Below, one piece after another: positions 53,530 to 64,000 of a stretch of DNA of 64,000 nt (positions are counted from its first letter, which is position 1; each line of letters begins with the position of its first letter). The position numbers and the translations under genes are program-made. This stretch comes from Ectobius pallidus (Eukaryota; Arthropoda; Insecta; Blattodea; Ectobiidae): positions 1,116,001-1,180,000 of the forward strand of contig CAXKWD010000007.1 of assembly GCA_964059195.1 (NCBI GenBank). Reading direction: 5' to 3'. A model generated the notes under the pieces. That model made no database searches and was not told the origin of the DNA. It was given only the letters and a program-made list of their open reading frames with translations.

Positions 53530-54040
53530 GTAGGGGAAGGTGGGCGAATTCTGCGCACATAAGGTTATGCAGGCTTATGAGTCGTAGTAAGTGAATTCAA
53601 GGTACTAAATTTTTCCCATTTTAATCTGAGCAGTTTAAACTTCAATACTTACTATACTAAAAATTATTTAATATGAACATAATTGATATAAAAAATGAAA
53701 ACTTATAATCTGTACTGCGCAGAATTATCTCTCTGTGCAGTATAATTCTGCGCACATCATTTGCAAGAATGGACATTTTAGTAGCACTGTTGAAATAATT
53801 TACAAATGTTTTCTTCTATTGTTTTTTGTATTTACTTTTTTCCTACTTCATTTTTCTTCTTCTTTCTCATGCAATGGTCACACAAATAGTCCTCGGGAGA
53901 ATCCCAGCCACTGCAATCTTCATAAGCCCATCTACCACATCCCACACATCTGTACGACATCTCATTGTCACGCCCGAACTCGGAACACACTTGGCAGACG
54001 TCATAATTTATAGGCCCAATATCATCATCATCATCATTGA
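53530..54040 (-). mobile_element. 3' end of a DNA transposon with iterated ATTCTGCGCAC motif and PHD-type coding tail
   Basis: The left terminus reads TAGGGGAAGGTGGGCGAATT (53531) and continues CTGCGCAC. The ATTCTGCGCAC motif recurs at about 53705-53720 (CTGCGCAGAATTA, inverse) and 53748-53758. Further right, on the minus strand, is a PHD-like finger (53832-54017). The element is cut off at about 54040 by an unrelated repeat. Its terminus resembles that of the pogo-like element at 60312 (TAGGGGGAAAGTGAC). Confidence 0.55.
53832..54017 (-). pseudogene. PHD-like zinc finger, C-terminal coding fragment of a transposon
   Basis: The minus-strand frame of 62 codons to a TAA stop encodes DVCQVCSEFGRDNEMSYRC, VGCGRWAYEDCSG and DYLCDHCMRKKKK. 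The cysteine spacing (CxxC..CxxC..(Y)xxC..CxxC) fits a PHD finger in which the usual histidine is tyrosine. A basic tail follows. Such fingers occur at the C-terminus of pogo-like transposases, as in the intact example at 62985-63160. The rest of the gene is absent. Confidence 0.65.
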
Positions 54041-54077
54041 GTTACTTAGGGCCTGTATTACCACCTGTCGACAATTC

Positions 54078-54335
54078 CTCTCGATTTGTATTTGTACAAT
54101 TAAATTACAAAAGAACATATTGTTTTAAGTGCATTAGTCGATTTGTGCAATTCTATTTTATTCATATGTGAGCCTAAAACGACATAATTGTTTAAGTTAA
54201 ATCATCCAGCATTAATTCTGAAATTCAGGTGGCTTTGAAGCTTCGGAGTGCTGCCATCTTGTTTCCATCAAGCTTCCCTAACTGGCAGTTGGTAGTTTAT
54301 CAGCCACTCCATCCTCCTGCTAGCTTAGCTGGGAG
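54078..54335 (+). repeat. Duplicated segment, copy 2 (partner at 51667)
   Basis: Close match to 51667-51925. The sequence after it (54336 onward) is not shared with copy 1. Confidence 0.8.
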
Positions 54336-55919
54336 TTGACTTCCCAGACAAATTTTGTCAGGAGATCATAGTACAACTTCCAGATAAGTTCTCTGTCTGG
54401 CAGATAAATATGATATCAGGTGGTCTTCACACAGGCCCTTAGAATTACCACCGTCCATTGCAATTGGGAAGACTGCAGGGAAATTACATAGTTTGGCTAG
54501 TATAGCTGTGATCGCTGGAGTCTGTTTCTTGTAGTTTCAGCAGCCTCTGCTAGAGCGGAAATGCATTATTTATTCTGGACAGTGAAGTTTCATCAGAACA
54601 TATAGGGTGATTCACAAAGTTTTACCAGCACTTAGGGAGGGCATAGAAATGATATAGTTCCTCTCTTCTCACTGCATTGTGCAGTTTTACAGCACAATTG
54701 CCTCCACATGCGTTCCTTAACTTATCAGGGCTGTTCTTGATGATTGTTGCAGTGTCCAAAATGCACTCGGTATCCTTCGTAAGCAATAATCAAGGGGCTC
54801 TGGTTGGCCACTGTGACCAATCCAACAGTGTGGGAACTACTTGGATGACCATCATGTTGGGGGAGGGGCATACAAATTCTCGCTGATCATCATACATTTA
54901 CACTAAATCAACATTAAAAACTGGTTATCTCCATGGCTTTAGGGTTAAAATCTGCTCATTCATGTAAATTATGTGAGTTAGTAACACTGTGCTGTAAACT
55001 CAACACAATGGGCATGATTTTGTTGCACCCCCATACCATTGACTGAGCCATACAGCATTCAGAATAATGAGGAGTGAATCAGTTTGTCTTAGTGTGTTAA
55101 ATGTTCCACTACGGAATTCTACAATTCGGATATCGGCCACAGCAGCTGTTGCATATCTGCATTTTGTACAGCATCTTGAGACAACTAACAATTAATGACT
55201 GAACTGCATGTTTAGAAAATCAATTGTGTGAGTAGTGGTAGTGAATCCAGGTAAGCAAAGACTCGCCATCGCCAGCTGCTTGATCTCATTCCATCTCTAC
55301 CTCAGCTCGAACCATTAGACCAAGTCATCCTGTGTCTTCCTCTACGCCTTTCCATTGTCCTGCCTCAGCACATGTCCCATCTATTTCCATTTTCTAAACT
55401 TGATCTTTACTGATTTCTGTCTGGTCAGCTTTTCTACACAGGTCTACATTTGATTTGTCCGTGGCCACCAAATTTCCATAATATTTCTCAGACATCTGTT
55501 TACAGACACTTGCAATTTCTTCTGAATTGTGTGAGAAATATGTTCCTGATCAGTTCAGGAAAATGCTCCGTTAGTGTCAGTAAAACTTTGTGCATAACCC
55601 TGTATAATTTCAAACGCGTTAATCAATTTGTACAAACGTACATCATTCAGGTGGCTGTGATTACCATTTACAGGGATATTGTAGTACCACGGGGTTGGCA
55701 GTGCAGTGTGTTAATACATAACATTACATTTTCCATGGAATTCCATGGCCAATGTTTAACCTTCATGGGCGGCAATATTTTATGATTGTGGGCAAAAGTT
55801 AATGAAAAACCAATTCAAAGTAACTTAAATCAGGCATTCATGCATAACAACAGCATGTACCATGGATTTTTGCCTAATCTTCTCCAGGAACGATGTTTTC
55901 TTATTTCGCTTGAAAATGT
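54336..55919. other. No supported feature
   Basis: A second ACAGGCCCTTAGAATTACCACC segment at about 54434 echoes the one at 54046. Short frames show no domains. Confidence 0.3.
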
Positions 55920-56185
55920 TTATGTGGAAAGTAGGCTATGATTTTCAATTGGATCAGTATCTTGATCAAAATCAGAAGGCAGAACTGGCCCTTGCTGGAT
56001 ATTGTATATTGTAATGGTATGTGATGGGCCTGCATCAAAATTACTCACTTCACGATTACCTCCAGTGTCACTTACGTTGCTCTCACTCTCACTAGTCTCA
56101 GAGAAACATCCCTTACTATCGCTAAATGTTAATTCTGGCACTTCACTATCACTTTGAATTTCAGAACCTGTAAGACACTCTTCTT
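55920..56185 (-). pseudogene. Acidic serine-rich coding segment, unknown
   Basis: The minus-strand frame KWQEECLTGSEIQSDSEVPE, SETSESESNVSDTGG and QGPVLPSDFDQDTDPIE is preceded by an acceptor-like TTATTTTCAG (about 56188-56197). Composition resembles N-terminal parts of transposon or nuclear proteins. No domain, and no partner exon found. Confidence 0.35.
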
Positions 56186-56289
56186 GCCATTTTACTGAAA
56201 ATAAGAGGATAACACAGAATGAAAAGAGCATGCTATCCACTAGATAAGCACGGCCAGTGAAATCCTCCACTAAAATCATCCTGGGCACG

Positions 56290-57929
56290 TGTATAAGGAA
56301 ATTCCCAAGTCAGAGTGGTTAAGAGAACATTCTCCTGCCATCTTATGATTTACGTGCATGAGAAGAGCCGGTCATAAGAACTCACGTATGGGTTCTTGGT
56401 GAGAATGTCTATATAGTAGTAAACACAGCTGAATTTAATGTGGTCACGCTACAGTAAACATTAGAATAGTGATTTCAAGTTATGAAGAATAAACAAAATG
56501 TGACTGTGATCTTTCTTAATCACCACCCTTCATTTATTTTTGAAATAGTCAATTTTTTATTCCTGTCTTTTCTCTAGATTTTGGTAAACTGAACATTAAT
56601 GAATTAATTAAAGTACCTTTTCTGAATTTTTACACTCCTGGCAAGGCTTTGAGCAGTAAATTTTGTAAGTAATATTATCGCTAAAGGCAACTGACTGGGA
56701 GTCCCAGCAAATTTCAAAGTTCAATACATAACTTCACAATCAAATTCATTTTAGAAATCAATGTAAAACTTTATTATAAACTCACACTACACAGTGGTTC
56801 AAAACGCGAATCTACCGGGACAAAATTATATTATGTTTTGAAACTATGCCCTTACATGTAATATACACAGACAATGCAAAGAAATGCACTTAAACATATA
56901 AATTTGCTGTATAAATATATTAATATACATTTATACCTATATATACACACACACATTTAGGCCTATATACATACATGAAACACACATACATAAGTAAACG
57001 CACACACATGTACGTAATATAATGTTCATATAGTTTAAGTTCTCTTTTCAAAATTCTAGTCATCATCATCATCATCATCATTTTCTTCTTTATTTTGTAC
57101 GTCTGGAGATTCTAACGGGACAGAATTATTTGCATCTTGAATATACACATACACAGAACACAGAATGTACCACATTTGTACATACTAATTTATTATGTCA
57201 ATCAGTGGACAGAAACTCAATTAGCTGTACGCAGGCATCTTTACTTCCTCAGTTCCAGGAAACATTTGCCCTATTCCAGTTACAGCACAAAGAAACTGTT
57301 TGCGGATTAGGGAACAATACTTGTGTATTCGTATTAAAACACATGAAGTCCAAGCTTTCCAACTGTGTCACTTATTTAAAAATTAAATTTAGTGTGTTGT
57401 GCAATTTTTAAATAAACTTGTGTATTCGTTTGTAGAAAATGATGGTAATGGAAAAAATCATCTACTTTAGATAAAAACACACACACACATAGGCCTACAT
57501 ACATATACAGGCCTATACATACGAATGCAACAAAATGTGTTATGATACCATACTATAAGATTGCAGTTCTGTTTTCAAAATTTTAATGGTAAACATCATC
57601 TTCTTTTTCTTCGCCATTTTCTTCATAATCTTCATTATCACCTTCATCATCATCATCATCAACTTCTTCCAGAGTTTGCAAAATTTTCTTCTGTTCATCA
57701 TTTTTGTGGCTTTTGATTAGATGTGGTTCTTTTAAGAGCTGCCGAACTTAAAAGGGTAGACTGTATTTCTTCTTCTGGAGCAAGGGGCGTATAGGCCTAT
57801 TTGATATCAAGGGATCTGAAGTTATGAGCAGTAGATAAGAACACTACCTTCAGAAAATAATTATCTCAGTCTTCCAACATTTGATGAAGATGAAGCATTC
57901 AGTGGATGAAATTTCATAACACTTTCCGG
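56290..57929. other. Simple-repeat-rich sequence, no gene supported
   Basis: CA/TA-rich runs (56940-57010, 57475-57500) and CAT runs (57058-57085, 57640-57665). Two related blocks (56870-57100 and 57470-57660) suggest an old local duplication. Confidence 0.4.
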
Positions 57930-59510
57930 CAGGGGTGCCCATGGGGGGGGGGGGTTAAGACGCAGACTGCGTCATTGAAATTTCTGGGGGGGCAAAATAT
58001 TATCTTTTTATGAATTTTCTGGGGGGGGGGGGGTTGAAAATTGTTGCAAAATTAGAGTTTTATATGTTAAAAATAAAAACGGTCAAGTTCTATAACTTCA
58101 AAAGGTCTCTTCTAATTCTTTATAAAGATAAAGATAAAGATGAAGAATTTCCACATCCATGGACGCCCATTCCCGGGGGCGGGGGGGGCGCAAGGAAAAA
58201 AATGTATATTAATAATTATTTTCTTTTAAGACAATTATTTGAATTGCAGAAGTTTTATCAAATCGACAACATGGAAGCAGAATCCACAGTGGATTAGGAA
58301 AGGGGGGTTTAGGGGGTTTGGACCCCCACAAGTCAAAACCTAAAATTCTATATTTGTATTAAAAAAAAAAATAATTAAACAAGATTTGTTGGTGTGTCAA
58401 ATATGATATAGCAGTTATTTTCATTTCATAACATAATGAGTAGGCCTATTATGTCCACTGTTCCATGTGTTATTCAACTTTTCTTATAAATAGTAATAAG
58501 TATTATAACTTAGGTAACAATTTCTTATTTAAGTTGCCATGTCTTAGAGTAGGCCTATAGTAAACAAATTTGCTAACTAGTTTTTCAGTGCTAAAAAGCG
58601 TAAAATGTGACTTTCATTAGTTCAACATTTAAAATTTTCCCGGGGGTGGACACCCGACTAAGGTAACATTTTCTTGTTTACATTGGCATGTCTTAGAGTA
58701 TGGTAAACAAATTTCCTAACTAGTTTTTTAGTGCTAAAATAGTGTAAAATGTGATTTTCATTAATTCAATATTTAAAAATTTTCCGGGGGTGGACACCTC
58801 ATTTAGGTAGGCCTAATGATTTCTTATGTACAATGGCATGTCTTAGAGTATGGTAAACAAATTTCATCACTAGTTTTTCAGTGCTAAAATAGCGTAAAAT
58901 GTGATTTTCATTGGTTCAATATTTAAAAATTTCCCGGGGGTGGACATCCGACTTAGGTAACATTTTCTTGTTTACATTGGCATGTCTTAGAATATGGTAA
59001 ACAAATTTCCTAACTAGTTTTTGAGTGCTAAATTAGTGTAAAATGTGATTTTCAGTAGTTCAGTATTTAAAAGTTCTCCGGGGGTGGACCCCCCACTTAG
59101 GTAATGATTTCTTATTTACATTGGCATGTCTTAGAGTATGGTAAACAAACTTCCTAACTAGTTTTTCTGTGCTAAAATAGCGTAAAATGTGATTTTCATT
59201 AGTTCAATATTTAAAAATTTTCTGTGGATGGACCCCCGACCCCCTTTTTGGGGGTATTCCAAACCACCCCGGCACTTCCGACCCTCCCCGCAATTATTTT
59301 CTGGCTACGAGATTGTTGCATTTATTATATAATTAATATAATGTTACAAAGTGGCCCAAGAAGTTTAAGCGACAAAAAATAAATTAATTAAAAAAATTGC
59401 CCCCCTTAGAAAATATCATATGGGCGCCCCTGTCGACAGCCAATTGGGTTGGGGGTGAGCAATGAAGTTGGGGGGGTGAGTCATGACGTTTGGGGGGGTG
59501 GGCACCCCTG
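57930..59510. mobile_element. hAT-like non-autonomous element with 8-bp TSD
   Basis: Ends CAGGGGTGCCCATGGGGGG and, in reverse, CAGGGGTGCCCACCCCCCC are flanked by CTTTCCGG (57922-57929) and CTTTCCAG (59511-59518), an 8-bp duplication with one mismatch. CAGGGGTGCCC ends and 8-bp duplications are characteristic of hAT transposons. No transposase. The interior carries many runs of G (8-13 nt) and a five-copy tandem array. Confidence 0.8.
58520..59235 (+). repeat. Tandem array, five units of about 143-152 bp
   Basis: Units are marked by CATGTCTTAGAGTA, GGTAAACAAATTTCCTAACT, AGTGCTAAA..GCGTAAAATG and CCGGGGGTGGAC. The last marker recurs at about 58639, 58781, 58933, 59077 and (decayed) 59220. It lies within the hAT-like element. 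Confidence 0.85.
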
Positions 59511-59518
59511 CTTTCCAG

Positions 59519-60305
59519 GAATATTAGTTCAGAATTTAACCTTTTGTATATTTAACCACAAATCTATCATGTTTTCTACCACATTCTTTCCAGCGTTTCC
59601 AGAAATCATATTTAAACAATAATAGCACTTTTTAAATTTCCTTTAAGGCAACAGTATTGCAGTCCCGCAATTCAAAATTTTCTTTCACGTAATTACACAA
59701 ATCTTGCATAGTGAATTTGTTCTTTCTGAATAATTTGAATAATTCCATGTGGGTCATAACCCATAATTTACCTCTAGTGTGTGACATTCTACTTTTCTGG
59801 ATCCCTTGTTTTCCCTAAAATATAAAAATAAAATAAATCTGAAAAAAACTGTAGAATATTTTCATAAGTTTATGAAAATTAACTAATTAGGCCTACATAT
59901 TTTTGAAATATTTTTAATTTGTTAATATTAATTGAATACGTATATTTATTTAAAATTACTCAAATAAATAGCTTATTAACCTTTAGGTATTATTTATTGC
60001 TGGTTCTATCGATTCAGTGTAGCCTACTGATCGAAATCCCAAATTTTACTAATAAACATATTCAGCAAGAAGCAATTTTATTTCTTGGATTCTTGGAAAG
60101 AAATAGATTTTTCAGAAAAAGGCGCAACTTGCGCACTTTGCGGTTCTAAGCAACTTATAGCCTATGAATTTAACTATGATCTGGTGAATTTTCAAAGTGC
60201 TATTCAGATATATATTTTTTGTAAGTCAATTTGAAGTTTTTGAAAAAAAATAGATAACTTTTTTATCTTTAAAGAATACAAACTAATATGACGCACATAC
60301 AAATA
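59519..60305. other. No supported feature
   Basis: AT-rich DNA between two transposons. Confidence 0.4.
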
Positions 60306-60324
60306 TGTATATAGGGTGTTGTGT

Positions 60325-60976
60325 ACAGTTTTTGGCAGGGTTACAGTTATTGGCAGTCGCTTGTTGTTTTCAGTTATACTAAGGTAAATTTAAGTGTTAA
60401 AGTTTGCCCGACTGGAATATTTTATTCCTGATGTTGTAGGCAACAATGCAATAACCAAGAGTTCACTCCATTTTTGTCCACCTGGTTACATTTGAAGTTG
60501 ATGTTACTCACGCTGTTTTCGTTGGTATAAAATAAAGAAAATCTTAAGGAGCAGAGTGCAGTTTCCATTGTAAGTACTGACTTATAATTCATGTAATGTT
60601 TTGCACTTTAACTTACATATGATCTTTGAGCATTATTATAGGGTTTACCATCCTCATTAATACTGTATAACCTAACAAATTGATACTAAACATGGTGCCA
60701 ATATCTGTAACAATTTCTTTTCCTTATTTCATTTCTTGGCACCCCCTGCCAATATCTGTAATTTCGTAGTGTATTATTATTGCCATAGTTTCTTATTTGC
60801 GTGGATGCATAGATGGATTATGTATAAATGAAACTGCTCTCCGTTGATTAGTTACAGTTGTTGGCAGGGGGTGCCAATGTACTGTATATCTGATAATAAT
60901 GAGTAGTACAGTTGTTGGCAGGGGTGCCAATGTACTATATATGCCATAGTAATCTGCCATCTACAGATATTGGCAG
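60325..60976. promoter_or_regulatory. Left subterminal array of ACAGTTdTTGGCAGG motifs
   Basis: Motif copies on + at 60325, 60343, 60854, 60908 and 60963; on - at 60696-60708 and 60745-60759. Variation is mostly at the central base (T, A, G) and ACAGAT for ACAGTT. Iterated subterminal motifs usually bind the element's own transposase; that role is inferred. Confidence 0.7.
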
Positions 60977-61060
60977 GGACATGCACAATATTATTTTAGG
61001 CCTACATGAATATTCAGTCCTGTGATTCTCACTGATTGAAGCGATTTATTTTTATTCTAC

Positions 61061-62129
61061 AGACACCAGGATATCATCTAAAACTAAAAAAAAATATACT
61101 TCTTCAGATCTGGAGGCTGCAATAGATCAAATAAAAAGGGGACTTTCTAAAAATGCTGCAGCAAAAAAATATAACATTCCTCGAGCGACTATACAGTTCC
61201 ACATGAAGCAGGCATCTGTAAGAAAAGAGCGTGGCCCGTCTCCTATTCTATCTGAAGAGGAAGAAAATACTTTATCTAGGTGGATCATTGATAGTAGCAA
61301 TAAGGGATTTCCTCGGCGCAAAGAAGATATAATTACTAGCGTGAAGGAATTTCTTGAGTTAAATAGTAGACCAAATCCATTTAAAGACAATAGACCGGGA
61401 GTTGGTTGGTATAGGGCGTTTCTAAGAAGGCACCCTGAATTAGCCTGTCGAACAAGTGAACCTGTCACAGCAGTAAGTGAAAAAGACATTCGAAATTGGT
61501 TCAGCCAAATTTCTGAGTGTTTAAAAGCTGAAAATAATTTTGAGATACTTGAGGATGGAAACAGGGTTTTCAATGCAGACGAGACATGCTTCGTACTCAA
61601 CCCTAAAAACTCAAAGGTATTAGGACCCAAAGGAGCTAAGAATGTGTATGAGGTAGAACAAGGGAGTTCAAAGACTTCTTTAACAGTTATGTTCAGTTTC
61701 TCCGGAAGTGGAATGATGGTTCCTCCCATGGTGGTATTTCCCTATCAAAGGATACCAGCAGAGGTTGTAAATTCTGTGCCTGATTCATGGGGTATCGGCC
61801 GCAGTGATACAGGTTGGATGAAAGCTGAGGTGTTTTATGAATATATTGCCAATGTTTTCACGCCTTTCATTAAAGAAAAGAACATTCAAACTCCCATAAT
61901 TCTTTTCGTGGATGGACACAAAAGCCACCTTACGTGTCAAATTAGTCAATTATGCACAGAAGTTGGAATCATCTTGATTGCCCTGTACCCCAATGCAACA
62001 CGAATTCTTCAACCAGCAGATGTGGCAGCATTTAGGCCTATAAAAGAAGGTTGGAGGAAGGGAGCACACGAATGGAACATAAGCCATCCAAATGAAGAAC
62101 TGTCCTGTTTTAAAGTGTGGGTTGGATAA
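61061..62129 (+). pseudogene. pogo-like transposase, HTH plus DDE_1-type catalytic part
   Basis: The frame opens after an acceptor-like TTATTCTACAG (61060), so a 5' exon is likely. A psq-type helix-turn-helix (DLEAAIDQIKRGLSKNAAAK, KYNIPRATIQFH) at 61097-61205 is followed by a CENP-B-type HTH (LSEEEENTLSRWI through GWYRAFLRRHPEL). The catalytic core has RVFNADETCF (first D), IILFVDGHKSH (second D) and TRILQPADVAAF (third D, 35 residues on). The frame stops at 62129 after SCFKVWVG. The family continues in another frame from about 62115, so an indel has split the gene. Otherwise well preserved, suggesting a fairly recent loss. Confidence 0.87.
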
Positions 62130-62703
62130 GCATGTGAAACCAGACACATTTCAAAATGGATTTCGAGCTTGTGGCTTATTCCCATGGAATCCCAATGCAA
62201 TTGACTACAGTAAGTGTCTTGGTAGCATGGGAGTGAAAGTAAATTCCCCTATTGTCTCCAAAAAACCGTTGCCAAAAATGGAATATGAAGAATTTTGCAA
62301 GTTTGTGGGCCAAGAGTTAATGGAAAAGTTCAAGAACATTGAAAGAGAGTGTGAAGATGCCCATAATAATGAGTTTTTCATTCTGTTCAGAATATGGAAC
62401 GAATTTTTCAATAAAGGCGAACCACTGACTTCTAGTTCACCCACAAATGGTTCTTCAACCAAATCCCAAGAAGAGGGTAGTATCTGCAGACCTGAAGAAA
62501 GACAGCCAAGAAATTCTCATCAACTTGCTCCCACCACAGGTGACATCGAACCAATAGCTGGTCCATCAAAAACACCTCAAGAAGCAGAAGTCTTCCAATC
62601 AACACCTAAAAGATCTGTGGCATCTGTAAGTAGGCAACTATTGTTCTCTAGTCCCAAGACAGGGGAAAAACAGATTTCAGTTCATATCAGGAGAAGCAAG
62701 TAA
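62110..62703 (+). pseudogene. pogo-like transposase, second frame (post-catalytic region)
   Basis: Continues the gene one frame over: LDKHVKPDTFQNGFRACGLF and PWNPNAIDYSKCLG, the standard segment after the catalytic core of these transposases. A long hydrophilic Ser/Pro/Glu-rich linker (SSSPTNGSSTKSQEE, GPSKTPQEAEVFQSTPKRS) follows. A second frame change is needed near 62690 to enter the PHD-encoding frame. Confidence 0.8.
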
Positions 62704-63221
62704 CATCTTCGGGACTGAACGAGATTCTGTTGTGGCCTGAATCGCCTAAAAGGAAAGGAAAGCGCCATATACAACGCCAGCCATTTGTCATTACAAGTTC
62801 GGCCTGGAAAAAATTACAGGAGGATAAGGCAGAGAAAAAGAGAAAAGAGCAACAAGACAAGGAAGAAAGGAAGCGGAAGAGGGAAGAGAAGAATCAGATC
62901 AACAGGGAAGGAAGTAAGAAGAAAAAACCTATGAAGAACACCACTCCTGAGAAAGAAATTATGTCTTCTCAAAAGCAGGGATTATGTTACGTTTGTGCCC
63001 GCAATATTAAAATTGGAAAAGAAGAGCATTTGGAATGTTCTATGTGCACTAAACTCTTCCATTTGAGATGTTTACCAAAGAGTCATGTACAGCACATTCC
63101 TGATGAGGATGATTCTGATGATTTTGTGTGTCATATATGTTATATTGTAAATGAGAATGATTCCGATGATTCTTTGTGTATTTCCATGAGTGACAATGAC
63201 AATAACGATGATGAAAATTAG
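62690..63221 (+). pseudogene. pogo-like transposase, basic linker and C-terminal PHD finger
   Basis: Encodes LNEILLWPESPKRKGKRHIQ, a highly charged K/E/R helix (62800-62960; a nuclear localisation signal is likely), then a PHD finger: CYVCARN, LECSMCTKLFHLRC and FVCHIC, giving the C4HC3 pattern C-x2-C, C-x2-C, H-x2-C, C-x2-C. The protein ends in an acidic DSDD-rich tail. PHD fingers commonly read histone H3 tails; whether this one directs target choice is inference. Confidence 0.82.
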
Positions 63222-63265
63222 ATTGTAAGTTATACATTTCGTTAAAAGCAGTCAAAAAATTGTCA

Positions 63266-63510
63266 TGCCAATAACTGTATACACACCTGCCAAGAAATGT
63301 AACTTCCCTGCCAAAAACTGTAATTTTGAATGTGAAAATTTGGGTCATCCTATTGTAAACATTTATGTTGTATTTCTTAAGAATGTTTTGTCAATTTACT
63401 TATTAAAGTCTAATAAATACTTAGCACTTGAAATTTTCAAATAAAATTAGAAAACTTAGGTATTATATAAAATATTTTAAAATATGGTTCTTAAACCTGC
63501 CAAAAACTGT
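63266..63510 (-). promoter_or_regulatory. Right subterminal array of ACAGTTdTTGGCAGG motifs
   Basis: Four copies, all in reverse orientation: 63266-63278, 63286-63300 (weaker), 63307-63321 and 63496-63510 (within the terminal repeat). The first lies 45 bp after the stop codon. Confidence 0.7.
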
Positions 63511-63844
63511 CACTTTCCCCCTATGTATACTTGTTATACCAAAAAGTTCCACATACCTTGGATTAAATTATCCAGTAGTAATAAATTCCTCCACTAGTTC
63601 ACACTTGCTTCCTGACGCAAAATCGGCAAACCTTCATTCAACTTTGGGGATGTGTCATGCTGTCATAAATCAAAGTACCCTTATTTAAAGGTTCATTCCT
63701 GATAAAGGGATATGTTTTCAGTATTATCAGACTACTGTTGCATAATTTTACAAGGGTGACCAAAATGAGTTTTGTCCCGCTAGATTCGTGTTTTGGACCA
63801 CTGTGCACTGGTGCAATCTCCCAACTAAGTTTATATGTATATAG

Positions 63845-64000
63845 TGCACTTTAGAAATTTGCAATAATTCCAGTGAGAGTTTTTTAACTTACACAGAAGA
63901 AAACCAAATTAAGGACAACCCAGAGACAAGATACAATGGAATCATTGTTGATGATTCTGCAGCATCCATCTTTTCCAGCAAAGCCATTGCTGAATTTGAG
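63845..64000 (+). other. Open frame running off the right edge, unknown
   Basis: Fifty-two codons without a stop after an in-frame TAG at 63842, including EENQIKDNPETRYNGIIVDD and SAASIFSSKAIAEFE. It follows an acceptor-like TATATAG and has balanced, protein-like composition. It may be part of an exon or of a transposon; no family recognised and the window ends here. Confidence 0.3.

Larger units (their letters stand above)
60312..63523 (+). mobile_element. pogo-like DNA transposon with PHD-finger gene and subterminal motif arrays
   Basis: The terminal inverted repeats read TAGGGTGTTGTGTACAG.. (60312) and, in reverse from 63523, TAGGGGGAAAGTGACAG.., both continuing into TTTTTGGCAGG. The direct repeat TGTATA abuts both ends (60306-60311, 63524-63529) rather than the simple TA usual for pogo. 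Eleven copies of an ACAGTTdTTGGCAGG-type motif cluster at the two ends. Between them lies a transposase gene of about 2.1 kb with HTH, DDE_1-type catalytic and PHD regions (61061-63221), broken by two frameshifts. Confidence 0.8.

Noticed and set aside
58010..58297. Open frame starting in a G-run
   Set aside because: It lies within a non-coding hAT-like element and is made of low-complexity sequence.
61127..61729. 200-codon minus-strand frame
   Set aside because: It is antisense to the pogo-like transposase, whose motifs are on the plus strand.

Overview
This window looks like AT-rich, intron-rich, transposon-dense genomic DNA from an arthropod, probably an insect with a large genome. A blattodean (cockroach/termite-like) source is a guess from overall texture, including the many short 'taggcctac'-type stretches. 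There are no operons, Shine-Dalgarno-type genes, CRISPR arrays or other prokaryotic features.

The only host gene I can recognise is REV1, the Y-family deoxycytidyl transferase of translesion DNA synthesis. It lies on the + strand and enters from the left edge. Nine exons are well supported: 3-188 (BRCT), 7807-8148, 14486-14712, 25049-25169, 25428-25581, 29096-29418, 30441-30559, 33713-33962 and 38141-38334 (C-terminal domain). A tenth, at 51385-51442, is possible. Splice phases agree at every junction. The window is essentially the inflated introns of this gene plus, to the right, either its last long intron and 3' side or intergenic DNA.

The introns are filled with transposable elements, many datable by nesting and target-site duplications. 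From left to right: a GC-rich tRNA-headed repeat; a Helitron helicase relic; a composite tandem repeat (3601-4894, repeated at 38627-40800); a palindromic pair of Penelope-like elements with GIY-YIG domains and hammerhead-ribozyme motifs (10206-13515) plus a smaller Penelope palindrome (8479-9030); and a complete ORF1-only 'half-LINE' with a 13-bp target duplication (15099-17565), itself interrupted by an internally deleted mariner (15693-16614). These are followed by terminal-inverted-repeat elements with 8-bp duplications (18541-20398, 22311-22987, 42302-42760), nested foldbacks (26140-26580), a piggyBac-like MITE (27422-28101), a hAT-like coding relic (36780-37640), a LINE interrupted by a pogo-like MITE (43230-45120), a second mariner (47195-48094), an inverted pair of tRNA-like sequences (49492-49667), a solo LTR (50164-51090), a pogo-like MITE (52224-52950), a hAT-like element with an internal tandem array (57930-59510), and a large pogo-like element whose transposase gene ends in a PHD finger (60312-63523).

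The most interesting material is (1) the half-LINE, whose reading frame is restored exactly when the mariner is removed; (2) the Penelope palindrome whose two arms share the same disabling mutations; and (3) a set of DNA transposons whose termini carry element-specific iterated motifs. Two of these have a PHD-type zinc finger as the C-terminal coding segment. No sequence search could be run, so family names rest on motifs read by eye.
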